A stretch of 48,731 nt of DNA, taken from the NCBI GenBank assembly GCA_948938605.1, contig CARAIG010000062.1, positions 1 through 48,731 of the forward strand, written 5' to 3'. The notes beneath the pieces are model-generated. The model was not told the DNA's origin. It was given only the letters and a program-made list of their open reading frames with translations, and did no database searches. The DNA comes from an uncultured Eubacteriales bacterium. GTDB taxonomy: Bacteria; Bacillota; Clostridia; Christensenellales; CAG-314. This document shows positions 34,825-44,249 of the stretch, piece by piece. A program made the translations under genes and the position numbers. How positions within the stretch are numbered: the stretch's first letter is position 1; each line of letters begins with the position of its first letter.

Positions 34825-35153
34825 CAACGTGAGATTCGAACACTGTAAAGTTTAGGCGGCGTAATGTGTGGTTATTCGGCGTAACTACGCACTCACAGTA
34901 CGTACAGTACAGTTTCGTACGTATTTACTTGCCTAACCGCACATTTCATCCGCCTAAACCGCTATCGCGCCGAACAGGTGCACAAAATGTGCAAGTGTCC
35001 TAAGTGTGTAGAAACAAGCAAGACGACGGTGACTGCGGATTTTGCGATACAAGTGTACACAGACGTACACGACTGAGCAAAAACGTAAAGTCAACAATGT
35101 ATTGCGTAGTTTATACGCACTTAGGCGGTTTACAGGGTTCTAATTTCACGTTG
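34825..35153. mobile_element. 329-bp MITE-like element with 26-bp terminal inverted repeats
   Basis: The ends 34825-34850 and 35128-35153 are inverted copies, 22 of 26 identical, starting CAACGTGA. Inside, TTTAGGCGG near 34851 is repeated in inverted orientation near 34951-34960 together with a GTGYGGTTA block, so the left part can fold. There is no coding frame. One end recurs at 30678-30740. No clear target duplication is seen. The rest of 34667-35457 has no gene I can support. Confidence 0.65.
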
Positions 35154-35410
35154 TCAAATGGATAGACTTCAAATGTCCGGTCAAAACACGCTGACGCCGT
35201 CGCTAGCGAGTTTATTATTATATACTAAAAAGTGTAAATGCATATAATTTATATGTTCACAGTAGCATTATTCTTGTTAAAACTTAATTTCTTTAAAGGA
35301 ACAAAACTCTGAAAAATACCCCATCCCTTTGACACAGTCAAAACTTGCCGATGCCGATATATCTGCAGCTTATTTGTTAAATATTATTTTCGATTACTAA
35401 ATACCGTAGA

Positions 35411-35442
35411 CATTAAAATGCACCCTACTTTTGTAGGGCGCA
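35411..35442 (-). terminator. Terminator after efp
   Basis: On the minus strand TGCGCCCTAC and GTAGGGTGCA form a 10-bp stem around AAAA, followed by TTTTAATG. It ends the long minus-strand operon. Confidence 0.8.
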
Positions 35443-35457
35443 TAGTCGTTTCTTATA

Positions 35458-36018
35458 TTACTTTGCTCTTTCCATATATTCGCCCGTACGTGTGTCGATA
35501 CGTATCATATCGCCCTCGTTTACGAACATAGGAACCATAAGAGTGTAACCCGTTTCTACCGTTGCGGGTTTGTTAGCATTGGTAGCCGTATTTCCTGCTA
35601 CTGCGGGTTCGCACGAAGTCACCTGCAATACTACAAAGTTAGGAGGTTCAACCGAAAATGCTTCGCCTTTGTAAAACTTTATTGTAGCGGTCATATTCTC
35701 TTTTAAAAATTGCAAAGCGTCTTCAACCTGACTTTTGTTCAAGGGAACTTGGTCATAAGTTTCGCTATCCATAAAGTAGTAAATTTCGCCGTCGCTGTAA
35801 AGATATTCCATTTCCTTGTTTTCAATCTTGGCAAGTTCGTATTTTTCGGAGGGATTGAAAGTTTCTTCGCGTACTGCGCCCGTAACAACGTTTTTAATCT
35901 TAGTTCTTACAAATGCAGCGCCCTTACCCGGTTTAACGTGTTGGAAGTCTACAATTACGTAAATGCCGTTGTTGTAAACAAAGGTAACGCCCTTTCTAAA
36001 ATCGCCTGCTAAAATCAT
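35458..36018 (-). CDS. efp: Elongation factor P
   Basis: This encodes 186 residues with three beta-barrel domains. The tip loop is VKPGKGAAFVR with K32 as the residue modified in other bacteria. EF-P relieves ribosome stalling at consecutive prolines. A good AGGAGG precedes the ATG. It follows the aminopeptidase P gene by 48 bp, the common Firmicute pair pepP-efp. The sequence has a slightly long linker before domain III (EPAVAGNTATNANKPATVET). Confidence 0.97.
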   Translation of the reverse strand: MILAGDFRKGVTFVYNNGIYVIVDFQHVKPGKGAAFVRTKIKNVVTGAVREETFNPSEKYELAKIENKEMEYLYSDGEIYYFMDSETYDQVPLNKSQVEDALQFLKENMTATIKFYKGEAFSVEPPNFVVLQVTSCEPAVAGNTATNANKPATVETGYTLMVPMFVNEGDMIRIDTRTGEYMERAK

Positions 36019-36066
36019 AAATAGATTCCTCCTAATTTATCCAAATAAAATATGTGTAGTTAATTA

Positions 36067-37134
36067 CTATAAAATTATAATATGTTTGTCGCTTGTTGTC
36101 AAATCTATAACGTCATTTTCCTTAAACAGAAGCATATCTTCAATACGCACACCCCCTACTTTGGGTATATAAATACCGGGTTCGCACGTAATAATTTGAT
36201 TTGCTTGCAATTTGTCTTCCGAACGCATCGAAGCGGACGGGGTTTCGTGAATGTCAATACCCAAGCTGTGACCTGTACTGTGAGTAAAATAATCGCCGTA
36301 ACCGTTAGCCTTGATAATTTCGCGGCAAGCGGTATCAAGTTCCTTTCCGCCCATACCTGTATATGCGCTGTTAATGCCCATACTCTGCGCAAGCGCTACC
36401 GTATTGTAAATTTTGCGTAGTTCTTCGGACGGCTCGCCAACAAATACGGTACGCGTCATATCCGAACAGTAACCGTTATATTTTGCTCCGAAATCCATTG
36501 TAACAGGATCGCCGAGTTCCACCACTTTGTTTGTAGGATGAGCGTGCGGTTTAGACGAATTTACGCCCGATGCTATTATTGTATCGAAAGCCAAACCGTC
36601 GGCGCCGTTCTTTTGCATTTGGTACTCTAATTCAATAGCAATTTCACGTTCGGTAACTCCGGGACGTATAAAACCCAAAATGGCGCTAAACGCAATATCC
36701 GTTATGTATTGAGCTTTTTTAATGTACTCTATTTCCTGTTCAGTCTTAAAACTGCGCACAAAGTTAATATGTTTACCTACGGGAACAAATTCGAAATCAG
36801 CTAGTTGGTCTTTTAGCGATTGGTATTCGCAAACGGTAAGCTCGGTATCTTCAAACCCTAATGTTTTAACGCTTTTTTCGTTAAGCAAGTCTACAACCAT
36901 ACTGCCGACGCTGGAACCGTTAGCAATTTGACGTACTTCAACGCCTTCCATAGCAAGACTCTGCGCCATTTCATAGTAACGCGGATCGGTAATAAAGACT
37001 GATTTGTTATTAGGGAATAACACCAAATAACCGAAAGTAGATGCAAATTCGGTAAAATAAAATCTGTTTTTTTCGCTGACAACCAAAACGGCGTCAACAT
37101 TAGATAAACTAAACAGTTTGTCAGTATTCTTCAT
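36067..37134 (-). CDS. Xaa-Pro aminopeptidase (M24 family)
   Basis: This encodes 355 residues from the ATG at 37134, chosen because GGAGG lies just upstream. An N-terminal creatinase-like domain (to about 125) precedes the pita-bread catalytic domain. The metal ligands are visible: Asp in TMDFGAKYNGYCSD (two Asp), His in HSTGHSLGIDIHE, Glu in TCEPGIYIP and Glu in GGVRIEDM. It removes N-terminal residues before proline. It is cytoplasmic, and its place next to efp fits a proline-linked theme. Confidence 0.93.
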   Translation of the reverse strand: MKNTDKLFSLSNVDAVLVVSEKNRFYFTEFASTFGYLVLFPNNKSVFITDPRYYEMAQSLAMEGVEVRQIANGSSVGSMVVDLLNEKSVKTLGFEDTELTVCEYQSLKDQLADFEFVPVGKHINFVRSFKTEQEIEYIKKAQYITDIAFSAILGFIRPGVTEREIAIELEYQMQKNGADGLAFDTIIASGVNSSKPHAHPTNKVVELGDPVTMDFGAKYNGYCSDMTRTVFVGEPSEELRKIYNTVALAQSMGINSAYTGMGGKELDTACREIIKANGYGDYFTHSTGHSLGIDIHETPSASMRSEDKLQANQIITCEPGIYIPKVGGVRIEDMLLFKENDVIDLTTSDKHIIIL

Positions 37135-37147
37135 ATAACCTCCAAAA

Positions 37148-37996
37148 CTATACAATATCGTTAAATATGCGCTTCATAGTCAATGCGTCGTCGGCTTGCG
37201 TCCCGTTAGACTCGCAAATAATAACCGGTTGTAAATTGTGTTTATATATCACTTCCGCAAGCGGTTCAAATTCCGGTCCGAATATTTTATCCTCAAAAGT
37301 TAAATGTTTAACTTCGCCGCCCTTGGAATATTCTATTTTGGAAAAATGAATATGCATTTTGGACGCACGTTCCATTCCCAAATTATTAATTATGTAAGTT
37401 ACGATTTTGTCGTAATCTTCCGCAGTTTTTAAACTTCCGTAAGTACGGGCATTTAAATGTCCAAAGTCTATTGTTGGCAAGTAAAAATCTGCAATTTTGC
37501 AAAACTCGACAATTTCCTCCGTATCGCCTATTTGATTAATCCGCCCCATTGTTTCGGGACAAAACAAACAATCGTCCATTTTGTTGGCAACTATCATATC
37601 GGCAAGTATTCTTAGACGTTTTTTTGTAAGTTCCACTGCGTCAAATCTTGTCATACGTCCTACTGTGGACGCGTGGAAAATAATGCGGTTTCCGTAAAAC
37701 TGACGTGCTTTGCTGCAACTGTTAAGCACGTAATTATACGATTTTTCCGCCATTTCATCCGAAGGATTGGCAAAATTAATATAATACGGAGCATGAACGG
37801 ATATTGCAACTCCGTATTCACGCGCTTTTGCGCCTATTTCGTTAGCCTTGGCATCACCGATATTGATTCCTTTTCCGAAAGAATATTCGTAAGCGGTCAG
37901 TCCTTGCTCCGCCAACCATTTCGGCGCATCCGCAGACGATTTGTAACCTTCTGCATAAAATCTTGCTGAATTACCGCTTGGTCCAAACCTAATCAT
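37148..37996 (-). CDS. Endonuclease IV family TIM-barrel protein
   Basis: This encodes 282 residues. The AP endonuclease family 2 ligands are mostly visible: H68 (SVHAPYY), H108 (IFHAS), E148 (CPETMG), D177 and H180 (IDFGH), H215, H231 and E262 (ICES). At the usual DxH the sequence reads VKH, so one zinc ligand differs. It probably cuts abasic sites in DNA repair, though related sugar isomerase-like barrels cannot be excluded. It overlaps ribF by eight bases and is followed after 13 bp by the aminopeptidase gene. Confidence 0.85.
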   Translation of the reverse strand: MIRFGPSGNSARFYAEGYKSSADAPKWLAEQGLTAYEYSFGKGINIGDAKANEIGAKAREYGVAISVHAPYYINFANPSDEMAEKSYNYVLNSCSKARQFYGNRIIFHASTVGRMTRFDAVELTKKRLRILADMIVANKMDDCLFCPETMGRINQIGDTEEIVEFCKIADFYLPTIDFGHLNARTYGSLKTAEDYDKIVTYIINNLGMERASKMHIHFSKIEYSKGGEVKHLTFEDKIFGPEFEPLAEVIYKHNLQPVIICESNGTQADDALTMKRIFNDIV

Positions 37997-38873
37997 TTAG
38001 CACGCACTCCTTGTCAAGTTGTAACTGCATTGCAAGTTTTTCCGATGAATTAAATTTATAAACGGAACGCAAAAACTTAGTGAGTGAAATTTTTATAGTT
38101 TTACCGTACAAATCACCGTCAAAACCTATAATGAGGGCTTCGCATGTACTACTAACGTCAAACGTAGGCGATTGCCCTATCTTTACTATTAAGCGGTAGC
38201 TTACGCCGTCAATAACCGTTACACCGCCGTAAACTCCGCTAGGCAGCAATTTTTCGGCGGGATAACTAATATTTGCAGTAGGAAAACCCAATGTTCTGCC
38301 TATGCCTTTGCCCTTGACGACCTTACCTATCACAAAAAACGGTTCGGATAGCAAATTGTTAACGCGTTCTATTTGATTATACGATAGTAGTTGTTTTATT
38401 AAAGAGGTGCTAATTTTTTCACCGCTAACGCATACTTGCTCCTCTACGATATATACGGGAGGATCTTTAAAAAATTTACGTATACCCATAGCGTCAAGAT
38501 GGTCTTTACCGCAACAATGATCGTAACCGCACACAACTCCTTGTAGATCATATCGTTCAAATTGCGACAAAAACTGTTTGCCCGTCAATTTTTTAAACTC
38601 ATCGTCAAAAGTTGCCGTTATAACATAGTCGATGCCCAATGACTGGTAAATCGACAGTCGCTCTTCGAAAGTATAAACAACCGTCGAATCACGTTTCAAC
38701 ACTTGCAAGTGATTGTTGCTAAACGTAAATAAAGCGACCTTAGCGTTAGTCATTCGGGCGCGGAGTTTTGCACGTTTTACCAGTTCCGCATGCCCTGCGT
38801 GCATACATCCGAAAAACCCTAAGCACACAACGACGGGACCATTTAGTTTTTCACCGAGTTTTACAATTTGCAT
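37989..38873 (-). CDS. ribF: Bifunctional riboflavin kinase / FMN adenylyltransferase
   Basis: This encodes 294 residues. The N-terminal nucleotidyltransferase has LGFFGCMHAGHAELV, where the family normally reads F-D-G-V-H-x-G-H; the HxGH is kept but Asp-Gly is Gly-Cys. The C-terminal flavokinase domain has KGIGRTLGFPTANI and GVYGGV. It makes FMN and FAD from riboflavin. The order truB-ribF in this operon is typical of Firmicutes. Confidence 0.92.
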   Translation of the reverse strand: MQIVKLGEKLNGPVVVCLGFFGCMHAGHAELVKRAKLRARMTNAKVALFTFSNNHLQVLKRDSTVVYTFEERLSIYQSLGIDYVITATFDDEFKKLTGKQFLSQFERYDLQGVVCGYDHCCGKDHLDAMGIRKFFKDPPVYIVEEQVCVSGEKISTSLIKQLLSYNQIERVNNLLSEPFFVIGKVVKGKGIGRTLGFPTANISYPAEKLLPSGVYGGVTVIDGVSYRLIVKIGQSPTFDVSSTCEALIIGFDGDLYGKTIKISLTKFLRSVYKFNSSEKLAMQLQLDKECVLND

Positions 38874-38880
38874 ATTAAAC

Positions 38881-39738
38881 CTACAATGCGTTTTTCAAAT
38901 AGTACGATATTTTTAATATTCCGTCAACATTTTGCCCTAAACCGAAAAATACGCCTTTGCAGTATATTTTGCGGAAACCGTCGTCAAACGGACACTTCAA
39001 TTTGCGGCCGCATTCCAAATCAGCATACAAGGCGTCTTGAAAATGATGCTCAGCAACGTCCTGCAAAGGATACATTATATCCAGTAAACACCGCTCCTTC
39101 ATTTCGCGGACTTCGTCCAAAGTATACGCATTTTCAATATTGAAACAGCCCGATTGCAAACGGATAAGTCCGCTCATATACGCAACCGTTCCAAGCTGTT
39201 CGGCAACGTCGCGCGCAATAGATCTAATGTAAGTTCCGCCGCCGCAAACTATATCTATAGCCACCGTATCGGCATTTTTACGTTCAACCAAGCTAATATC
39301 ATAAATAGTAATTTTGCGCGGAGTAAGCTTAACTTCGATACCGTTACGGGCAAGTTCGTACGCACGTACGCCGCCAACCGACTTGGCTGAATACTGCGGC
39401 GGCAATTGATCGAATTCCCCTACAAACCCCTTTAAAACGGCTGAGATTTGCTTGTCAGTAGGAATGATTGAGCTTTTTGCCGTAACAGTACCGTAACTGT
39501 CAAGCGTATCGGTCGTTTTACCGAATGTAAAAAACGCTCGGTATTTTTTAACCTTATTAGTCAAAAAATCAAACAAACGCGTTCCCTGTCCTACTGCTAT
39601 GGGCAATACACCGCTGGCTCCCGGATCGAGTGTTCCCAGATGCCCGATTTTGCGTTCGCGCAGTATATGTTTTAAGCATACCACAACATCGCTTGCGGTA
39701 GCACCGACAGGCTTAAGGACGTTAATAAAACCGTTCAT
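38881..39738 (-). CDS. truB: tRNA pseudouridine-55 synthase TruB
   Basis: This encodes 285 residues. The catalytic Asp lies in KIGHLGTLDPGASGVLP near residue 43; LPPQYSAKSVGGVRAYELAR and GGGTYIRSIARD follow. A partial C-terminal PUA-like region is present. It forms pseudouridine 55 in the T-arm of tRNAs. Its start overlaps the stop of the DHH phosphoesterase gene by four bases. Confidence 0.96.
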   Translation of the reverse strand: MNGFINVLKPVGATASDVVVCLKHILRERKIGHLGTLDPGASGVLPIAVGQGTRLFDFLTNKVKKYRAFFTFGKTTDTLDSYGTVTAKSSIIPTDKQISAVLKGFVGEFDQLPPQYSAKSVGGVRAYELARNGIEVKLTPRKITIYDISLVERKNADTVAIDIVCGGGTYIRSIARDVAEQLGTVAYMSGLIRLQSGCFNIENAYTLDEVREMKERCLLDIMYPLQDVAEHHFQDALYADLECGRKLKCPFDDGFRKIYCKGVFFGLGQNVDGILKISYYLKNAL

Positions 39739-40694
39739 ATAGTATAACCTGCCACGCGCACGATTTTTTCGATAACGTCTTCCAAAAAGCCGTCAATGCG
39801 GCAACCCGATGCAAGCACGTGACCGCCGCCGCCAAACTCTTTGCAAACATCGCGTACAGAAAAATCTTTGCCGCGCATACTTACTTTAAAGTGATTTGGA
39901 GTGACTTCACATATGCAAACACCTATTTTAGCACCGGCAATATCTATTACATACGATACTATGCCTGACGTAGTAGTATGGTCTAGTCCTAATTCCGATA
40001 AATCTGCAACGGTTATATATGTCAAAAACATTTTTCCGTCATAGTACGAACGGATACGGGACAGTGCTTTGGCTAACAATTTTGTTTCAGCAAAAGTCGT
40101 ATCGCGAAAAAATACTCTATATACCTTTTCGATATCGGCTCCGAATTTGCACAACTCCCCTGCCATATAAAAGCAGTTACTGTCGACATTATTGTGAGCA
40201 AAATTGCCCGTATCGGTACACAAACCTAAATAAAGATACGTTGCCAATTCAGCGTTAAATTCTACGCCAAGTGCTTTAATAATTTCAAAAACAATTTGGC
40301 AGCAACTGGCGTAATTGTATATGGAATTATATTTTGAAAAGTAGTCACCGCCATGGTGGTCGATCGTTAACGTCTCGCGCGAATTGCTAAATACCGAACT
40401 CAACTCACCTATTCGCGACAACTCACTGCAATCGACGGCAACATACAGTTCGTATTTACCTACAAACTGCTGCGACACAAATTCGGTTTGCTCAAATGCC
40501 TTCAATCTGCTCGTCATTTCGCTGTCACAACATATGCAAACTTTTTTGCCTAGCTGTTCAAGAGCAAGTTTCAAGCCAATACACGAGCCTATTGTGTCTC
40601 CGTCGGGATTTGTATGTGCAAACAGCGCTACACTGCTTGCGCTTTGCAACAGTTTTGCCGCTTGTTCAATTGTCGTCTTCTGTTTTAAGCTCAT
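39735..40694 (-). CDS. nrnA: DHH-family bifunctional oligoribonuclease / pAp phosphatase
   Basis: This encodes 319 residues. The DHH domain has FAHTNPDGDTIGS near residue 25 and TIDHHGGDY near residue 110. The C-terminal DHHA1 domain has FGGGGHVLASGCRID. It degrades short RNA oligomers and pAp. It overlaps rbfA by 29 bases, and truB follows. The order rbfA-nrnA-truB is standard in Clostridia. Confidence 0.94.
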   Translation of the reverse strand: MSLKQKTTIEQAAKLLQSASSVALFAHTNPDGDTIGSCIGLKLALEQLGKKVCICCDSEMTSRLKAFEQTEFVSQQFVGKYELYVAVDCSELSRIGELSSVFSNSRETLTIDHHGGDYFSKYNSIYNYASCCQIVFEIIKALGVEFNAELATYLYLGLCTDTGNFAHNNVDSNCFYMAGELCKFGADIEKVYRVFFRDTTFAETKLLAKALSRIRSYYDGKMFLTYITVADLSELGLDHTTTSGIVSYVIDIAGAKIGVCICEVTPNHFKVSMRGKDFSVRDVCKEFGGGGHVLASGCRIDGFLEDVIEKIVRVAGYTI

Positions 40695-41022
40695 TTAGTA
40701 TCTCGCTGATTTTTTGTCCGTACGCCATTGACGTATCTAATATAAAGTTAAATTGCGGGGCTTTACGTATCCGCATATTTTTGGAAATTTCACGTCGTAT
40801 AAAAGGTTCGCTTTCGCGAATTGCCACAAAAGTTTGGGCTGCTTTATTGGCATCAGTCGAAAATATACTGACATAAACCTTCGCTGAGGACAATTCGCGG
40901 TCACAGTCGACTTCCAAGATTGTAAACATTTCGGTTATTCGCGGATCTTTAACTTTTTTTGTTAAAAGTTCGGCAATATAACGCTTAAACTCAGCATTTA
41001 ATTTGTCGATTCTGTTTGTCAT
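40666..41022 (-). CDS. rbfA: Ribosome-binding factor A
   Basis: This encodes 118 residues with the RbfA KH-like fold: KDPRITEMFTILEVDCDREL near residues 24-43, then AKVYVSIF and the family C-terminal IRKAPQFNFILDTS. It assists 16S 5' end maturation in the 30S subunit. Its start overlaps the infB stop by four bases (ATGA). Confidence 0.95.
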   Translation of the reverse strand: MTNRIDKLNAEFKRYIAELLTKKVKDPRITEMFTILEVDCDRELSSAKVYVSIFSTDANKAAQTFVAIRESEPFIRREISKNMRIRKAPQFNFILDTSMAYGQKISEILNELKTEDDN

Positions 41023-43643
41023 TGTGCAATTTCTTCCATTTGATATATTTCAAATATGTCGCCGACTTTAATATCGTTGTAATTTTCTACCGAAATACCG
41101 CATTCAAATCCATATGCCACTTCCTTAACGTCGTCTTTAAAACGTTTAAGAGCAAGTATACTGCCGTCATATATACTGATATTGTTGCGGTAAATACGCA
41201 CTTTACCGTTACGAACTACTTTGCCGTTTGTTACGTAACATCCTGCTACAGCTCCAACGCCGGAAATCTTAAATACTTCCCGTACTTCGGCAGAGCCCAC
41301 TACCGTTTCGGTAAACTTAGGCGCAAGCATACCCTTCATTGCCGCGGTCACATCGTCCACAGCGTCATAAATAACACTGTAAAGACGAATGTCGACGCTT
41401 TCTTTTTCGGCAAGAGCCTTAGCGTTGTTATCGGCGCGTACATTAAAACCTATAACGATTGCTTCGGAAGCCTTTGCAAGCATAATGTCAGTTTCGTTAA
41501 TACCGCCGACGCCGCCGTGAATTGCCGAAACTTTAACTTCGTCATTGGAAATTTTTTCCAAACTTGATTTTAATGCTTCCAAACTACCTTGTACGTCGGT
41601 TTTAACTATAATATTAAGTGTTTTCAATTGACCTTCGGAAATACGTCCAAACAAATCGCCCAAATTAATTGACGGCATTTGACGGGCATTTTCCAACTTA
41701 ATCTTGTCTTTACGTTCTTCGGCAGCTTTTTTAACCAGTTTTTCATCAGCGACATACATATAATCGCCGGCTTGCGGAACTTCGCTAAAACCGAGAACCT
41801 CAACAGGCATCGAAGGTCCCGCGGATTTAACTTTTTTGCCTTTATCGTCGAACATAGCGCGTATCTTACCTGTTGCATAACCGGCTATCAAACTGTCGCC
41901 GACATTCAACGTACCGTTGCTAACTAATATTGTAGCAACAGGTCCCCTGCCTTTGTCAAGCTTAGCTTCGATAACCGTACCGGTTGCACGCTTTTGCGGA
42001 TTTGCTTTCAATTCCTTAATTTCAGTAACAAGCAGTACGCTTTCAAGCAATTGGTCTAAGCCCTGTCCTGTTTTTGCGGAAACGGGAACCATAATGGTAT
42101 CGCCGCCCCATTCTTCGGGGACAAGTTCATATTCCGTCAATTGCTGTTTAACCCTATCGGGATCGATATGTTGCTTATCCATTTTGTTAATAGCAACAAT
42201 AATAGATACTTCCGCCGCTTTGGCATGGTTAATAGCTTCGATTGTTTGCGGCATTACTCCGTCGTCGGCAGCGACAACGATAATTGCGATATCGGTAATT
42301 TTTGCACCGCGAGCACGCATAGCGGTAAATGCCGCGTGACCGGGAGTATCGATGAAAGTAATAGGCTCGCCGTTGCATTCCACCGTATACGCACCGATAT
42401 GCTGAGTAATTCCGCCTGCTTCGCCGCTTGTTACGCTGGTGTTGCGGATAGCGTCTAACAAGGATGTCTTACCATGGTCGACGTGTCCCATAACGGTAAC
42501 AATAGGCGGACGTTTCGTATCGTTTTCCAATCCGTCGTCAGATTCGGCGTTGGATATAATTTCTTCGGCGGTTTTTTCCACTTTCAGTTCCAGCGTCACT
42601 TCGTGTAAACTAGCTATGTAAGCGGCATAGTCAAAATCAACCGAGTCGTTGATTGTTTTCATTATGCCTTCTTTAAACAGTTGCTTAATGATTTCCGATG
42701 CAGACACACCGATTTTTTCGCTTAAAACCTTGATGGGAACTTCTTTTGTGGTAATAACAGCATTAGTAATTTTGGGTGCAACAACAGTTGCCCCGCCTTC
42801 GGACTTTTTACTGCGGGCGCGGCGAACAACTTTATCTTCGTCATAATCGCCCGTATAATCACGCGTCAGCAAGCTTTTTTTGTTAAAGCTGCTTTTCTTT
42901 TCGTCGGGATGATCCTTAGTTTTATTTTTATTGCCATGCGATTTTTGCGGTTCAACGCGCGGAATATCCATTGCGGGAGCAAACTTCTTTTGTGCAGAAG
43001 ATCCGCGTTGAGCACCGGCGCTACCGCGTCTGTCTTGTTGCGATTCGTCCTTGCCTACGGCATTTTGACGGCGTTGGTCAGGTCTGGTTCCGTTATTTTG
43101 ACGTTGATTATCGGCACGCTGTGCAGGCTTTTGCGGCTTATTTGCAGCGGACAAGTCCAAAAATTTGCGGATTTTAACATTACCCTTTTCGTCGGTGTAT
43201 GTTTTAACTTCCCTGCCGTTTTCTATCGTAGTAACAACCTTAGTCTTAGGTTTTTCGTCCTGAACGTTTTGCTGTTCGACTTCCACGCTCTTTTGCTCGG
43301 TTTTAGGTTGTTCTACGACCTTATTTTCTGCTTTACTAACCGTTTTGTCCGTATCGGTTGCTGTCTTGTCGGTTTGCAACGGTTTAGCATCAACAACGGG
43401 CGGAGTGACCGCTTCGACAATATTTTCAGGCGTGCTTGCAACGTTTGCCGCTTCTTGCTCGGCAAGTTGTTGCGCATAGAATTCCGCCTTACGCTTTGCA
43501 ATATTGTCGGACAACGTAGCAGCTTGACGTTTTAGATTAAGTAGCGATTGCTGTAAATCGCGTGCCACATCCAAGACATTCGTCTTATAGTTTTTTACAA
43601 CTGCTTGTCCTTTATTTTGTTGATTAGTTGTTGTATTTGCCAT
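41019..43643 (-). CDS. infB: Translation initiation factor IF-2
   Basis: This encodes 874 residues from the ATG at 43643, which has AGGAGG four bases upstream. The first 290 residues are a charged, low-complexity N-domain. An IF2N motif then leads to the GTPase with MGHVDHGKTSL (386 on), DTPGH and NKMDK, followed by domains II, III and the fMet-tRNA-binding C-terminal domain. It joins initiator tRNA and the 50S subunit. Confidence 0.97.
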   Translation of the reverse strand: MANTTTNQQNKGQAVVKNYKTNVLDVARDLQQSLLNLKRQAATLSDNIAKRKAEFYAQQLAEQEAANVASTPENIVEAVTPPVVDAKPLQTDKTATDTDKTVSKAENKVVEQPKTEQKSVEVEQQNVQDEKPKTKVVTTIENGREVKTYTDEKGNVKIRKFLDLSAANKPQKPAQRADNQRQNNGTRPDQRRQNAVGKDESQQDRRGSAGAQRGSSAQKKFAPAMDIPRVEPQKSHGNKNKTKDHPDEKKSSFNKKSLLTRDYTGDYDEDKVVRRARSKKSEGGATVVAPKITNAVITTKEVPIKVLSEKIGVSASEIIKQLFKEGIMKTINDSVDFDYAAYIASLHEVTLELKVEKTAEEIISNAESDDGLENDTKRPPIVTVMGHVDHGKTSLLDAIRNTSVTSGEAGGITQHIGAYTVECNGEPITFIDTPGHAAFTAMRARGAKITDIAIIVVAADDGVMPQTIEAINHAKAAEVSIIVAINKMDKQHIDPDRVKQQLTEYELVPEEWGGDTIMVPVSAKTGQGLDQLLESVLLVTEIKELKANPQKRATGTVIEAKLDKGRGPVATILVSNGTLNVGDSLIAGYATGKIRAMFDDKGKKVKSAGPSMPVEVLGFSEVPQAGDYMYVADEKLVKKAAEERKDKIKLENARQMPSINLGDLFGRISEGQLKTLNIIVKTDVQGSLEALKSSLEKISNDEVKVSAIHGGVGGINETDIMLAKASEAIVIGFNVRADNNAKALAEKESVDIRLYSVIYDAVDDVTAAMKGMLAPKFTETVVGSAEVREVFKISGVGAVAGCYVTNGKVVRNGKVRIYRNNISIYDGSILALKRFKDDVKEVAYGFECGISVENYNDIKVGDIFEIYQMEEIAQ

Positions 43644-43694
43644 ATTACCTCCTAGCAACCAACGTTTAATATTATTGTATAATACTGTAAGTAT

Positions 43695-43994
43695 TTATAA
43701 ATTATTTGCAGTAAAACTGTATGCAGTAATTATTGCGTCTGCAAGCGACTTGTCACAAATTGCCAATGCTTTGCAATTGCGTTTAGCCAGCAAATCATAG
43801 TCGTCTATTTCCAATAATTCTATAGCCCTTTTATCGGCAACAGACTGAATTACCGAAGCGGAATTGTTTGACAACGTTTTGGTTTTAAGCAACAAATACA
43901 CTTTTTTGCGGTAATTGCCGATATTGTCGCACCCAAACACTACCGATCCTTTTTTTATTGCAAAACCTATATATGTTTCAATTTTACTGTTCAA
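43695..43994 (-). CDS. ylxQ: L7Ae-like ribosomal protein YlxQ
   Basis: This encodes 99 residues in the L7Ae/L30e fold, with GFAIKKGSVVFGCDNI near the N-terminus. It probably binds kink-turn RNA. The start is a TTG with GGAGAG upstream, and it overlaps ylxR by 11 bases. The position between ylxR and infB is the classical one. The sequence is divergent, so the context carries much of the weight. Confidence 0.88.
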   Translation of the reverse strand: MNSKIETYIGFAIKKGSVVFGCDNIGNYRKKVYLLLKTKTLSNNSASVIQSVADKRAIELLEIDDYDLLAKRNCKALAICDKSLADAIITAYSFTANNL

Positions 43995-44244
43995 TTAAAC
44001 TCTCCAAAACGTCCTTAACCGTAGTCAAAGAAAAACCGTTAACTTTATCGAATTTTTTATTCTTCAACGCGCGGGTTACGCATTCGGAGCATTTACATAG
44101 GTACACTCCTCTGCCGTTTATTTTGCCGGTAAAATCCACCACAACGCCGTCACAAGTATTGACAATGCGTAAAAGTTCCGTTTTAGGTTTCATTTGCCGA
44201 CACGATACACACATACGCTCAGGTATCTTTATTTCTTTTGCCAC
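43984..44244 (-). CDS. ylxR: YlxR family RNA-binding protein (DUF448)
   Basis: This encodes 86 residues with the YlxR signature: ERMCVSCRQMKPKTELLRIV, later GRGVYLCKCSECVTRALK. The cysteines are typical of the family. YlxR-type proteins have been linked to transcription control and RNase P. It starts five bases after nusA. Confidence 0.94.
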   Translation of the reverse strand: MAKEIKIPERMCVSCRQMKPKTELLRIVNTCDGVVVDFTGKINGRGVYLCKCSECVTRALKNKKFDKVNGFSLTTVKDVLESLIEQ

Positions 44245-44249
44245 TGCAA

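Noticed and set aside
34833..34843. GATTCGAACAC in the element end matches the reverse complement of the tRNA-Trp T-arm (33878-33888), hinting at a tRNA attachment site.
   Set aside because: The T-arm core is common to almost all tRNAs and the match does not extend, so it is not evidence for integration.
42900..43535. Long plus-strand frames across infB.
   Set aside because: They are antisense to a highly conserved gene and lack ribosome binding sites or family features.
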